From CAZUMW01 sp964621615 (GTDB lineage: Bacteria > Desulfobacterota > WTBG01 > CAIYCZ01 > CAIRTM01), in contig CAZUMW010000001.1 of assembly GCA_964621615.1 (NCBI GenBank), positions 248,001-312,000 on the forward strand: a stretch of DNA of 64,000 nucleotides, read 5' to 3'. The notes beneath the pieces are model-generated. The model saw nothing but the letters and a program-made list of their open reading frames with translations, did not search any database and had not been told where the DNA came from. Positions 18,139 through 26,333 of this stretch are shown one piece after another (within the stretch, counting starts at the first letter, position 1; each line of letters begins with the position of its first letter). The translations under genes were made by a program, and so were the position numbers.

Positions 18139-19080
18139 TTAAATATAATACATATACTCATCATCTGAAGGCGTGCCGGACTTCTCGTTGTAGACCAGCT
18201 TCGGCGGCTGGTGAGTGATGACCGTGTTCGGCGGTACTGATTCGAGAAGCCACACGTTGCCGCCGATGATTGAGTTTTTGCCCACCCGCGTTTCTCCGCC
18301 CAGAATGGTCGCCCCCGCATAAATAACCACAGAATCCTCGATGGTTGGATGGCGCTTGCCTCCCTTGACGAGGCTCCCGTCCCTGTTTTTTTTAAAGCTG
18401 AGCGCGCCCAGGGTTACCCCCTGGTATATGCGGACATTTTTGCCGATGGATGTGGTTTCGCCGATCACCACGCCGGTTCCGTGGTCGATAAAAAACGAAT
18501 CCCCGATAGCGGCGCCGGGGTGAATATCGATTCCGGTTGCGCTGTGGGCATACTCTGTCATTATGCGCGGGATAAGCGGGATCTGCAGACGATACAGCTC
18601 GTGTGCTATCCGGTATACGGTAATGGCAAACAGACCCGGGTAGCTCACGATTATCTCATCAAAGCTTTTTGCCGCAGGGTCGCCTTCGTAGGCGGCCTGC
18701 ACGTCGAGGTTTACTTTTTGGCGGATAGCCGGAATGCGGGAGAGAAAAAAAAGGGTGTCCCGGACGGCTGTGCCGGAAGCCTCCTCCGGCGGTATCTGTG
18801 TATCACCGGTCAGGCTTTTGCGGGTTTTTGCCACTTCGCGCGCAAGGCTGTGATAAATGGAGACAATTTTTTCCCAGATGTACAGATTTATTTCAGACCG
18901 GCTTATTTCCTGCTTTTCATAATATCCGGGAAAGATCACGTTGATAATGTCGACGGTGATCTCCTCAACCGCTTCCCGGGAGGGAAGGTTAAGTCCCTCA
19001 ATATGGTTTATGCCCCGATCAGCTGAGTAGCTGTTTAAGACATCCTTAATAATAGCGCTGATTTTGTTATTGCTTTGCAT
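18139..19080 (-). CDS. cysE: Serine O-acetyltransferase (EpsC-like, long form)
   Basis: Makes O-acetylserine from serine and acetyl-CoA, the entry to cysteine synthesis. The chosen ATG (19078-19080) gives 313 residues and overlaps nifS by 14 bases; an in-frame ATG nine bases upstream is possible. An alpha-helical N-terminal domain of about 190 residues is followed by left-handed hexapeptide repeats including GIDIHPGAAIGDSFFIDHG, IGETTSIGKNVRIYQGVTLG and TIEDSVVIYAGATILGG. The conserved Asp-His pair sits in FFIDHGTGVVIGE. It is the distal gene of a nifU-nifS-cysE set, linking cysteine supply to cysteine desulfuration for Fe-S assembly. Confidence 0.9.
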   Translation of the reverse strand: MQSNNKISAIIKDVLNSYSADRGINHIEGLNLPSREAVEEITVDIINVIFPGYYEKQEISRSEINLYIWEKIVSIYHSLAREVAKTRKSLTGDTQIPPEEASGTAVRDTLFFLSRIPAIRQKVNLDVQAAYEGDPAAKSFDEIIVSYPGLFAITVYRIAHELYRLQIPLIPRIMTEYAHSATGIDIHPGAAIGDSFFIDHGTGVVIGETTSIGKNVRIYQGVTLGALSFKKNRDGSLVKGGKRHPTIEDSVVIYAGATILGGETRVGKNSIIGGNVWLLESVPPNTVITHQPPKLVYNEKSGTPSDDEYMYYI

Positions 19081-20248
19081 GAAGCTCATCCCTGCCGAAC
19101 GGAGACATTTCACGCAGCGTGCGCTCTATTTTAAGCATGTTATCCACGATCCATGACACATCCTTGTCGGTGGTATATCTGCTCAGGCTGAAGCGGACAG
19201 AGCCGTGGACCCGTGTAAACGGGACTCCCATAGCCCGCAGAACGTGTGACGGTTCAAGCGACCCGGAGGTGCAGGCGGAGCCCGAGGAAGCTGCAATGCC
19301 GGCTTCGCTCAACAGTATCAGGATGGACTCCCCCTCTATGTATTTAAAGCTTATGTTTGTTGTGTTCGGCAGGCGGCGCTCGCGGTCGCCGTTTACCGTT
19401 GCATCGAGCGCCCGGGACGTGAGCTCGTGCTCAAGCCGGTCGCGAAGCGCAGAGGTGCGTCTGCTGTCAGCCTCCATGTGGTCCCGGGCAAGCTCGCAGG
19501 CTGCTCCCAGCCCGACGATGCAGGGTACGTTTTCCGTCCCTGCGCGGCGGCCCCGCTCCTGGTGGCCACCCAGCACAAACGGCTCGCAGCGGGTTCCTTT
19601 TCGGATATACAAAACGCCGCATCCCTTAGGGGCGTGGAGCTTGTGACCGGACAAAGACAGCAGGTCAATTGGAATCTGGCTAAGATCGACGGGCAGCTTG
19701 CCGGCTGCCTGCACGGCATCGCAGTGGAAAAGGCTGCCTGCCTCTTTCACAATTCCGGCGATTTCTGCAACGGGAAACACGACCCCTGTTTCATTATTTG
19801 CCCACATGATTGATACAAGCGCCGTATCGGAATCGATTTTTTCACGGAGCTCATCGAGATCGATTTGTCCCGACCGGTCGACAGAAAGCTCTGATATGCG
19901 ATAGCCGTGCCTGCCCAGGTGCTGGCAGACATTTTTAACCGCAGGGTGCTCAACGCGCGATGTGATTATGTGCTTCTTATCCGAATAGGCTGCAAGCACC
20001 CCTCTGATTGCCGCATTGTCGCTTTCTGTCCCGCAGGATGTGAATACGATTTCCGAAGGATCCGCATTAATCAGCGCAGCAACTTTTTCCCGCGCAGCGT
20101 CTATGTGCGGTTTGGCTTCGGCACCGAAAATGTGCATGCTGGAGGGGTTGCCGTACAGCAGCGAAAAAAAAGGCTGCATTGCTTCAGCAACCTCGGGTGC
20201 CACCATGGTCGTGGCGTTGTTGTCAGCATAGACCCGGCTGCCGCTCAT
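19067..20248 (-). CDS. nifS: Cysteine desulfurase NifS
   Basis: PLP enzyme that takes sulfur from cysteine and passes it to the NifU scaffold. The start at 20248 overlaps nifU by four bases and has GAGGAGGTGAATTC just upstream; the open frame continues further but unlike the family. The 393-residue product begins VYADNNATT, contains the PLP-lysine motif SLSGHKLHAPKGCG near residue 200, and has the catalytic cysteine in SSGSACTSGSLEPSHV near residue 325. NifS-type (class I) is indicated by SACTSGSLEPS and by the adjacent NifU. No nitrogenase genes are present, so the pair is probably housekeeping, as in several anaerobes lacking a full Isc system. Confidence 0.94.
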   Translation of the reverse strand: MSGSRVYADNNATTMVAPEVAEAMQPFFSLLYGNPSSMHIFGAEAKPHIDAAREKVAALINADPSEIVFTSCGTESDNAAIRGVLAAYSDKKHIITSRVEHPAVKNVCQHLGRHGYRISELSVDRSGQIDLDELREKIDSDTALVSIMWANNETGVVFPVAEIAGIVKEAGSLFHCDAVQAAGKLPVDLSQIPIDLLSLSGHKLHAPKGCGVLYIRKGTRCEPFVLGGHQERGRRAGTENVPCIVGLGAACELARDHMEADSRRTSALRDRLEHELTSRALDATVNGDRERRLPNTTNISFKYIEGESILILLSEAGIAASSGSACTSGSLEPSHVLRAMGVPFTRVHGSVRFSLSRYTTDKDVSWIVDNMLKIERTLREMSPFGRDELHAKQ

Positions 20249-21090
20249 GAATTCACCTCCTCGATATAGAGATCCGGGCTCACAAATTCTTTGAGCTTGG
20301 GCTCTATGTACTCCTTCAGCGTGAACCGGGCGCTTTTGCATGATGCACACATGCCGCGCAAAGCAACGATAACTTTATTGCCCTCGATATCAACAAGCTG
20401 GATATCGCCCCCGTCTGCTTTCAGCATCGGGCGTATTTCTTTTTCGATGGTTTCTTCGACCAGCTTCATTTTCTGAATGTTTGTGAGCACTTTGCCGCCT
20501 TTTTTTTCAGGCGGCGCAGGCGCTGTGTGCTGAGCGCTCTCAATGAGCTCGATGATTTTTTGATGGCATGATCTGCAGCCTCCGCCCGCTTTTGTATAGT
20601 TGGTAACTTCCTCGACGGTTGTCAGTCCGTTTTCCTTGACCACCCGCAGTATTTCGGCATCGGTAACGCCGAAGCACTCGCACACGATGTTTTTATGCTT
20701 GTCCTCACGGGCTTCCGGAGCCGTACCGCGATAGCTGTTGATTGCTGATTCGAGGGCCTCGTGTCCCATTACCGAGCAGTGCATTTTTTCTGCGGGAAGC
20801 CCGCCGAGATAGTCAACAATATCCCTGTTGGTAATGCGTGCCGCTTCATCCAGCTTCTTTCCGATAATCATTTCAGTCAGAGCCGAAGCCGACGCGATTG
20901 CGCTTCCGCAGCCGAACGTCTGAAATTTAGCGTCCGTAATGACCTCGTTTTCATCAAGCGTGAGCATGAGCTTCATTTGATCGCCGCACGCAAGTGAGCC
21001 CGCCTCTCCGACCGTGTCCGGATTCTCTATCTCGCCTGTGTTGCGCGGATGCAAAAAATGATCCTTTACCTTTTCGCTGTAGTCCCACAT
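20245..21090 (-). CDS. nifU: Three-domain Fe-S scaffold protein NifU
   Basis: Scaffold on which Fe-S clusters are built. The 281-residue protein shows all three NifU domains: an IscU-like N-terminal domain (residues 1-125) with ligand cysteines in LACGD, FGCGSA and MHCSVMG; a central BFD-type [2Fe-2S] domain (about 130-180) with CECFG and GGCRSCH; and a C-terminal Nfu-like domain (about 200-281) with GMCASCKSA. It overlaps nifS by four bases and follows the macrodomain gene by 19 bases. An AGGAGA (minus strand) lies just before the ATG. Confidence 0.95.
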   Translation of the reverse strand: MWDYSEKVKDHFLHPRNTGEIENPDTVGEAGSLACGDQMKLMLTLDENEVITDAKFQTFGCGSAIASASALTEMIIGKKLDEAARITNRDIVDYLGGLPAEKMHCSVMGHEALESAINSYRGTAPEAREDKHKNIVCECFGVTDAEILRVVKENGLTTVEEVTNYTKAGGGCRSCHQKIIELIESAQHTAPAPPEKKGGKVLTNIQKMKLVEETIEKEIRPMLKADGGDIQLVDIEGNKVIVALRGMCASCKSARFTLKEYIEPKLKEFVSPDLYIEEVNS

Positions 21091-21109
21091 TGTGTCTCTC
21101 CTGTTTCAG

Positions 21110-21640
21110 TTACTGCAATTGCTTTGCGGCTTTGCAGTATGTTTCAAAATCCTGCTCGCTGAACAGCACAAATACAACCCGCTCTATGCACGTTTCCCCT
21201 TTAAGATAATCGATGACCGCTGAAAGCGCTACCCGGGATGCCTCTTCGACCGGATATCCGTATACGCCGGTGCTGATTGAGGGAAACGCAACGGTTTTCG
21301 CTCCGCACGCCTCAGCTTTTTTGAGGCTGTTTCGGTATGCGTTGTGCAGCAGGTCAGGCTCTCCTGATGAGCCGTTGCGATATACCGGGCCGACGGTGTG
21401 AATAACGTGGCGGGCCGGAAGATTGCCGCCGGAGGTGACAACCGCTTCACCGGCGGGGCAGCCGCCGATTTTTGTGCACTCCTGCATAATGGCGGGTCCG
21501 CCTGCGCGGTGAATCGCGCCGTCAACGCCCCCGCCGCCGGCGAGCCGGGAGTTGGCGGCATTGACAACTGCGTCGACCTGCTGCCGGGTAATATCCCCGC
21601 GGCACAGCTCTATGGTTTTGTCCAGTACGGTTATTTCCAT
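21110..21640 (-). CDS. Macrodomain protein, probable O-acetyl-ADP-ribose deacetylase / ADP-ribosylglutamate hydrolase
   Basis: A stand-alone 176-residue macrodomain of the MacroD/YmdB type. Seen: GDITRQQVDAVVNAANSRL (residues 15-33) with the Asn-Ala-Ala-Asn motif that contacts ADP-ribose, the GGGGVDGAIHRAGG loop (about 36-49), and the phosphate-binding PSISTGVYGYP (about 119-129). These residues fit the hydrolytic class that removes acetate from O-acetyl-ADP-ribose or ADP-ribose from acidic side chains. It is 19 bases upstream of nifU on the same strand, so it is probably cotranscribed with the Fe-S/cysteine genes, an uncommon association. Confidence 0.9.
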   Translation of the reverse strand: MEITVLDKTIELCRGDITRQQVDAVVNAANSRLAGGGGVDGAIHRAGGPAIMQECTKIGGCPAGEAVVTSGGNLPARHVIHTVGPVYRNGSSGEPDLLHNAYRNSLKKAEACGAKTVAFPSISTGVYGYPVEEASRVALSAVIDYLKGETCIERVVFVLFSEQDFETYCKAAKQLQ

Positions 21641-21694
21641 ACCATCCCCCCGTGTTTCGTTTCCTTTTTTGCTGCAGCAAATCGTCCTGGCCGG

Positions 21695-22489
21695 CTACCT
21701 GCAGGGCAGAAGCCGTGTTTGGGCATTGTATTTTTGTTCCAGCAGCTGCTGTACCTGTTGCGCCTTCCGGCGGTCAGTGTAGGCGCCCACATAGACGCGG
21801 AACCATACACCGCTGCTCTCAAGGTCGACATGCTTGACCGATGCAGCGAGCCCCTGCTGCTGAAAGCGCGAAGCTTCCCGCACGGCATTTGTTCTGTTTT
21901 TGTACGAGCCCGCATGGATCATGAAACACGGCTGCAATTTATCCGGTTTTTCGGGCGCAGGCTCCTGCGCGTCAGCAGGCGTTTCCGCAGGTGATGGGGC
22001 AGTGCGGTAATCGCTCAACAGCCGGCCGATGTTGTCCGACACGGGCTTCATCTGAGCTTCAGCGGTGGATGGCTTGTAGTGCTGAATATAAAAGTGATGT
22101 GAGTCTGTGCTTTTGTGTGCGTTTACCACAAACAGATCGCATCGCACGCCTGCAGGGCTCTGTGTTATGCTGCCGGTTATTAGATGCGACGAGCCGCGGC
22201 TGCGGGCAAGCACGCATTTTTTACCGAGTGAAGGTCCCGCGGCGCTCCGGTTATCACTGGACAGCGGTGCAATGTCAGCAGACAGCGCATCGCGTTTGTT
22301 CAGCTGCTTCATAAGGATGTGAGCTGTTTGCTGCGCCAGGGCGGGTACGCCCGCGCCGGTATGCGATTCAGGTATGAAAATAGTGACCCGGACAGCCGTT
22401 TGAGCGTATGCGCCATTCCACAAAGCACTGAAAAACACGCCGACAACCACCAGAGCAAGGCGGATACGGCCCTCCGGTATGCTCGGCAT
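21695..22489 (-). CDS. Exported SPOR-domain protein
   Basis: 264 residues with a signal peptide (residues 1-29, ending AYAQ). The N-terminal half (about 33-140) resembles the nucleotide-free beta-alpha fold of a secretory/GNA1162-type domain but is not confidently identified. A proline-rich linker (about 160-180) leads to a C-terminal SPOR domain (about 185-260: CFMIHAGSYKNRTNA ... VWFRVYVGAYTDRRKA), which binds denuded septal peptidoglycan in known proteins. It is periplasmic and probably linked to cell division or the envelope. It lies 54 bases upstream of the macrodomain gene and could share its transcript. Confidence 0.82.
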   Translation of the reverse strand: MPSIPEGRIRLALVVVGVFFSALWNGAYAQTAVRVTIFIPESHTGAGVPALAQQTAHILMKQLNKRDALSADIAPLSSDNRSAAGPSLGKKCVLARSRGSSHLITGSITQSPAGVRCDLFVVNAHKSTDSHHFYIQHYKPSTAEAQMKPVSDNIGRLLSDYRTAPSPAETPADAQEPAPEKPDKLQPCFMIHAGSYKNRTNAVREASRFQQQGLAASVKHVDLESSGVWFRVYVGAYTDRRKAQQVQQLLEQKYNAQTRLLPCR

Positions 22490-22976
22490 TGTGAGCCTCC
22501 CGTATGAAAATAAAAAGAAAATACAATATGTGCGAATAGTATAGGATGTATGCAGGTCTCAGTCAAATAGAAAAGGGTGGCGTTTCCGTCAGCAAGAAAG
22601 AAAACCTGTTTGGCATGAGCAGTGGTAAAAAAAGTTCCAAGATTATGACTGGCCGGCCATCTGTTATTATAGGAAAAATTAATCAAAAAACCTTTAATGC
22701 GGGCTAAGGAGTTGTCGATCATATTAAAAGGGGTGCAGCGGGGGATGCCTCACCGATTTCTTTTCTTCAGCGTATTTCGTAAAAACCAGCGTATTCGTCT
22801 GATTTAACGGTAACGTACGTTAGAACATCTGCCATCTTTTTTTAATTGGGGTAGCTTTTTTGATTTTTTGTATAATATTTGTTAATTTTATATCATAAAG
22901 AAAGGAGGTGCAGCCCTTATAATGACCATACAGTAAAACATGTATCTTAACAACCGATTACCTTAAAGGAGGCTTT
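22490..22976 (+). promoter_or_regulatory. Leader region of the repeat protein: consensus -10 and two strong ribosome sites
   Basis: The 487-base gap before the repeat-protein gene has no long ORF. A perfect TATAAT lies at 22871-22876 without a good -35. The predicted leader of about 95 bases has two near-perfect Shine-Dalgarno sequences: AAAGGAGGTG at 22901-22910, followed by a possible four-codon ORF (ATG ACC ATA CAG TAA from 22922), and AAAGGAGG at 22965-22972, four bases before the true ATG. The upstream site could be a ribosome standby site or leader ORF. Confidence 0.5.
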
Positions 22977-25900
22977 ATGACCGGGGAAAGCAAACACTAT
23001 TCTTGTCGGTGGCGCAGCATTGCCGTGACAGCGTCGGTATGCTGCGCCTTTTTGTTTACGGGTATTGCGTCATCGTTTGCACAGCAGGTGTATGACGATG
23101 CAGTAAAGCCCTCGCCGATTTTTCAAAAGGCTCTCAGCAGGACGCTGAAGGCATGGCAGAAGCAGTCAACGGTGGTCAAAACCACCAGGCAGTCAGCCAT
23201 GAGCAGGGAGTCTATTGAAAAAGCGCGTGAAATCATTCAGGGCGTTATCAGGATGGCCCAGGAGGACCCCTCCTTTACCGAAGACCCCACCAACCCCTGG
23301 TGTCAGGGAGATCTGACCAGGGATCCTGATGACTATCGGTGCACGGACAACGCAACAACCCTTGATCCCGATGATATAGGCTGCCGAGAAACCATCGACC
23401 CGAATGATCCCGACTGCGAGGAGACCACGACCAGCGATCCCGACAATGACCGCTGTCACACAGCAGACCCGCAGCTGAGTGAGTGCGGGCTTTTTGCAAC
23501 CCTCAATCCGGTGAATCCCGAGTGTAAGCAAACGGTCGATCCGGATGAAATCTACTGCCGCAAAACATATGACCCCGACGATGAGGACTGCAGCGAAACG
23601 CTCGACCCGGACAGCGACAACTGTACGCCGACAGAAGACCCCAAAGACAAGCGCTGTGTCACCATCGATGCAAGCGATGAGGACTGTAAGGTCACGTTCG
23701 ACCCCAAAGACAGGCGCTGCCGGATCACCTTTGACCCGGATGATGTCGAGTGCCGCAAGACCATGGACCCCGATAAGCCGGACTGCCAGCAGACCTTCAG
23801 CCCGCTTAACCCGCAGTGCTGGAACACGACCCGTGACGCGCAGGATCGCCGCTGCGCAACTCTTGATCCTGAAGACGAGGATTGCAGCCTGACATTTAAC
23901 CCGAACGATCCGCGCTGCGAAGCGACCAGGGACCCCGATGACCCCCGCTGCAAAAAGACCTGGGATCCGGACAACCCTGACTGCGAGGGTGAGGAGACTT
24001 TCGACCCGGATGATCCGGACTGCGATGAAACCTTTGATCCCGACAATGACAACTGCACGCGGACATTTGACCCGGATGACCCGCGGTGTGAAAAAACGCT
24101 TGATCCCCGGGAAATCCGCTGCCGCCGGACGCTTGACCCCGAGGATGAGGACTGTGAGGAAACACTCGATCCGTTTCATCCCGGGTGTGAAAACACGCCG
24201 ACCTTCGACCCTGCTGACATGAGATGCGAGACTTTCGATCCGGACAATGACAACTGCACGATAACCTTTGATCCTGACGATATCCGCTGTGAAATGACGA
24301 TTGACCCAAAAGACCGGCGCTGCTGGGAGACCATGGATCCTGAAGATGATGAGTGCGGTACTTTTGACCCGGAAGATCCGGACTGTGAATATTACGTGAC
24401 CGAGGATCCGGACAACAAGCGCTGCGTGACCTTCGATCCGGACAATGACAACTGCTCCAAGACGTTTGATCCGCAGGACCCGCGATGCCGGTTCACGTTT
24501 GATCCGTATGATCCTGCGTGCCAGCAAACCATGGACCCCGACGATCAGGACTGCGATGACACCTTCGATCCGGAGAACCCGCAGTGCGAGACATTTGACC
24601 CGCGCAATGAGGATTGCCGGGAAACCTTCGACCCTGTTGATGTGAAATGCCGAATGACGTTCGATGCGCGGGATCCGATGTGTAAGGAGACGCTCGATCC
24701 TGAAAATGATGAGTGCGAGGCAACGCTCGATCCGCGCCGGTGCGGTGCATTCCCGACGGAGAATCCCGAAGACAAGCGCTGCGTCACGTTCGATCCGCGC
24801 AATGAAGACTGCGAGATAACCTTCGACCCGGCTGACCCGCGCTGCGAGACCACGTTTGATCCGGATGACTGGCGCTGCAGGGAAACCTTTGATCCGGAAG
24901 ATCCCGAGTGTGAGGCAACGATCGACCCGGACGATCCGGAGTGTGAGGGCTTCCCCACCGAAGACCCCGAAGATGAGCGGTGTCTGGGCGGAACGTTCGA
25001 CCCGGAAGATGAGCAGTGCCGGGAAACCTTTGATCCGCGCGACCCGCGCTGTGAGTTCACCACTGACCCGCGCGATCCTGCGTGTAAAGAGGGTGAAACC
25101 TTTGACCCGCGCAATCCTGAGTGCGGCGAGTTTGAAACCTTTGACCCCGACAATCCGGAATGTAAAGAAACCTTTGATCCGGCAAATCCGGAATGCCAGC
25201 GCTCTACCGAAGACCCTGAAGATCCGTTCTGTAAGGAAACCTTCGATCCGGCCGATCCCGAATGCGGCGAAGGCGTGATCTGGACCAAAGACCCGGAAGA
25301 TCCGGAATGTGATTTCCGCACGTGGGATCCTTTTGATCCTGAGTGCGGCGAAACATGGACCGAAGATCCCTCCGATCCCGAATGTACTTTCACCAGAGAT
25401 CCCAATAATCCTGAGTGCAAGTTCACTTCGGATCCGGGAAATCCTGACTGCGCTGACGAGCCGACGATGGATCCGGGAATGCCGGAGTGTCAGGATGAAC
25501 CGACGATGGATCCCGGGAAACCGGAGTGCCAGGGTGAGCCGACCATGGATCCGGGTGATCCTGAGTGTGAGGGCGAGCCGACGATGGATCCGATGGATCC
25601 CCTGTGCGGAGAAGAGCCGACCATGGATCCTGAAGATCCTGAATGTATAACAAAGGATCCTGCCAAACCGGAGTGTCAGGAAGAGCCGACCATGGATCCG
25701 GGCGACCCTGAATGCGGCGAAGAGGAACCGACGATGGATCCGGGAGACCCTGAATGCGGCGAAGAGGAGCCGACCATGGATCCGGGCGACCCGAACTGTG
25801 CAGACGAGGAGCCGACGATGGACCCGGAAGTTCGCGAATGTATAGAGCCGACTACTGACCCGCAGGTTCCTGAATGTCAGGAACCGGAGCCGACCATAGA

Positions 25901-26096
25901 TCCGGGCGACCCGAACTGCGCAGACGAAGAGCCGACGATGGATCCGGGCGACCCGAACTGTGCAGACGAGGAGCCGACGATGGATCCGGGCGACCCGAAC
26001 TGTGCAGACGAAGAGCCGACGATGGATCCGGGAAATCCTGACTGCGCAGACGAAGAGCCGACGATGGATCCGGGCGACCCGGCGTGCGAAATCTAG
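22977..26096 (+). CDS. Secreted acidic repeat protein with about 80 Asp-Pro/Cys repeats
   Basis: I do not recognise a named family. The 1039-residue product has a signal peptide (residues 1-35, cleavage likely at FA|QQ) and a short linker to about residue 95. The rest consists of about 80 repeats of 10-14 residues, each carrying one Asp-Pro and ending in one cysteine. Residues about 100-825 follow the pattern [TS]-F-D-P-[DE]-[DN]-x-x-C with variation. Residues about 826-1039 are a more uniform E-P-T-M-D-P-G-[DN]-P-x-C block. The protein is very acidic, nearly free of other cysteines, and lacks PEP-CTERM, LPXTG or a C-terminal membrane anchor. The regular Cys spacing suggests either a disulfide-braced solenoid or a metal-binding polymer; Asp-rich motifs recall, but do not match, thrombospondin type 3 Ca2+ repeats. 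A strong ribosome site (AAAGGAGG) and a terminator bracket it as a single-gene unit upstream of the twin membrane-protein genes. Confidence 0.85.
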   Translation: MTGESKHYSCRWRSIAVTASVCCAFLFTGIASSFAQQVYDDAVKPSPIFQKALSRTLKAWQKQSTVVKTTRQSAMSRESIEKAREIIQGVIRMAQEDPSFTEDPTNPWCQGDLTRDPDDYRCTDNATTLDPDDIGCRETIDPNDPDCEETTTSDPDNDRCHTADPQLSECGLFATLNPVNPECKQTVDPDEIYCRKTYDPDDEDCSETLDPDSDNCTPTEDPKDKRCVTIDASDEDCKVTFDPKDRRCRITFDPDDVECRKTMDPDKPDCQQTFSPLNPQCWNTTRDAQDRRCATLDPEDEDCSLTFNPNDPRCEATRDPDDPRCKKTWDPDNPDCEGEETFDPDDPDCDETFDPDNDNCTRTFDPDDPRCEKTLDPREIRCRRTLDPEDEDCEETLDPFHPGCENTPTFDPADMRCETFDPDNDNCTITFDPDDIRCEMTIDPKDRRCWETMDPEDDECGTFDPEDPDCEYYVTEDPDNKRCVTFDPDNDNCSKTFDPQDPRCRFTFDPYDPACQQTMDPDDQDCDDTFDPENPQCETFDPRNEDCRETFDPVDVKCRMTFDARDPMCKETLDPENDECEATLDPRRCGAFPTENPEDKRCVTFDPRNEDCEITFDPADPRCETTFDPDDWRCRETFDPEDPECEATIDPDDPECEGFPTEDPEDERCLGGTFDPEDEQCRETFDPRDPRCEFTTDPRDPACKEGETFDPRNPECGEFETFDPDNPECKETFDPANPECQRSTEDPEDPFCKETFDPADPECGEGVIWTKDPEDPECDFRTWDPFDPECGETWTEDPSDPECTFTRDPNNPECKFTSDPGNPDCADEPTMDPGMPECQDEPTMDPGKPECQGEPTMDPGDPECEGEPTMDPMDPLCGEEPTMDPEDPECITKDPAKPECQEEPTMDPGDPECGEEEPTMDPGDPECGEEEPTMDPGDPNCADEEPTMDPEVRECIEPTTDPQVPECQEPEPTIDPGDPNCADEEPTMDPGDPNCADEEPTMDPGDPNCADEEPTMDPGNPDCADEEPTMDPGDPACEI
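25880..26092 (+). repeat. Near-identical 42-bp in-frame tandem repeats
   Basis: The last five units of the repeat protein, each 42 bases (14 codons) and containing CCGACGATGGATCCGGG, are almost identical at DNA level, while earlier repeats differ in codons. This implies recent unit duplication and possible length variation between strains by slippage or recombination without loss of frame. Confidence 0.85.
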
Positions 26097-26119
26097 CCAA
26101 AATCATGGTGTAAACCTTC

Positions 26120-26166
26120 AGCCTCCCTCGATACAGATGAGTTTCATATCGGGGGAGGCTTTTTTG
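26120..26166 (+). terminator. Terminator after the repeat-protein gene
   Basis: AGCCTCCC at 26120-26127 pairs with GGGAGGCT at 26153-26160, with an inner CGATA/TATCG extension, and is followed by TTTTTTG. It lies 24 bases after the stop codon. Confidence 0.85.
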
Positions 26167-26333
26167 CAAAAATCCGATTGTTTTTTCGTTAGAATATAGA
26201 TATCATCATGCACATTTTGTGGCCGGAATTGATTTCGAAAGCCTTCAGCGCCGGGCTCAGGCGAAACGCGATCACGATGTATGCTAAGATCATCCGATTC
26301 ATTTACTTCCTTGTACGTTAACTGCAGCTGCCT

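Noticed and set aside
23193..24527. 444-residue ORF on the minus strand opposite the repeat protein
   Set aside because: Its repetitive sequence is simply the antisense of the DP/Cys repeats; the plus-strand gene has signal peptide, ribosome site and terminator.
24545..25426. 293-residue minus-strand Ser/Gly-rich ORF
   Set aside because: Same reason: antisense shadow of the repeats, with no ribosome site.
25880..26092. Possible CRISPR array from 42-bp repeats
   Set aside because: The units are contiguous and in frame with a secreted protein, without spacers or cas genes.
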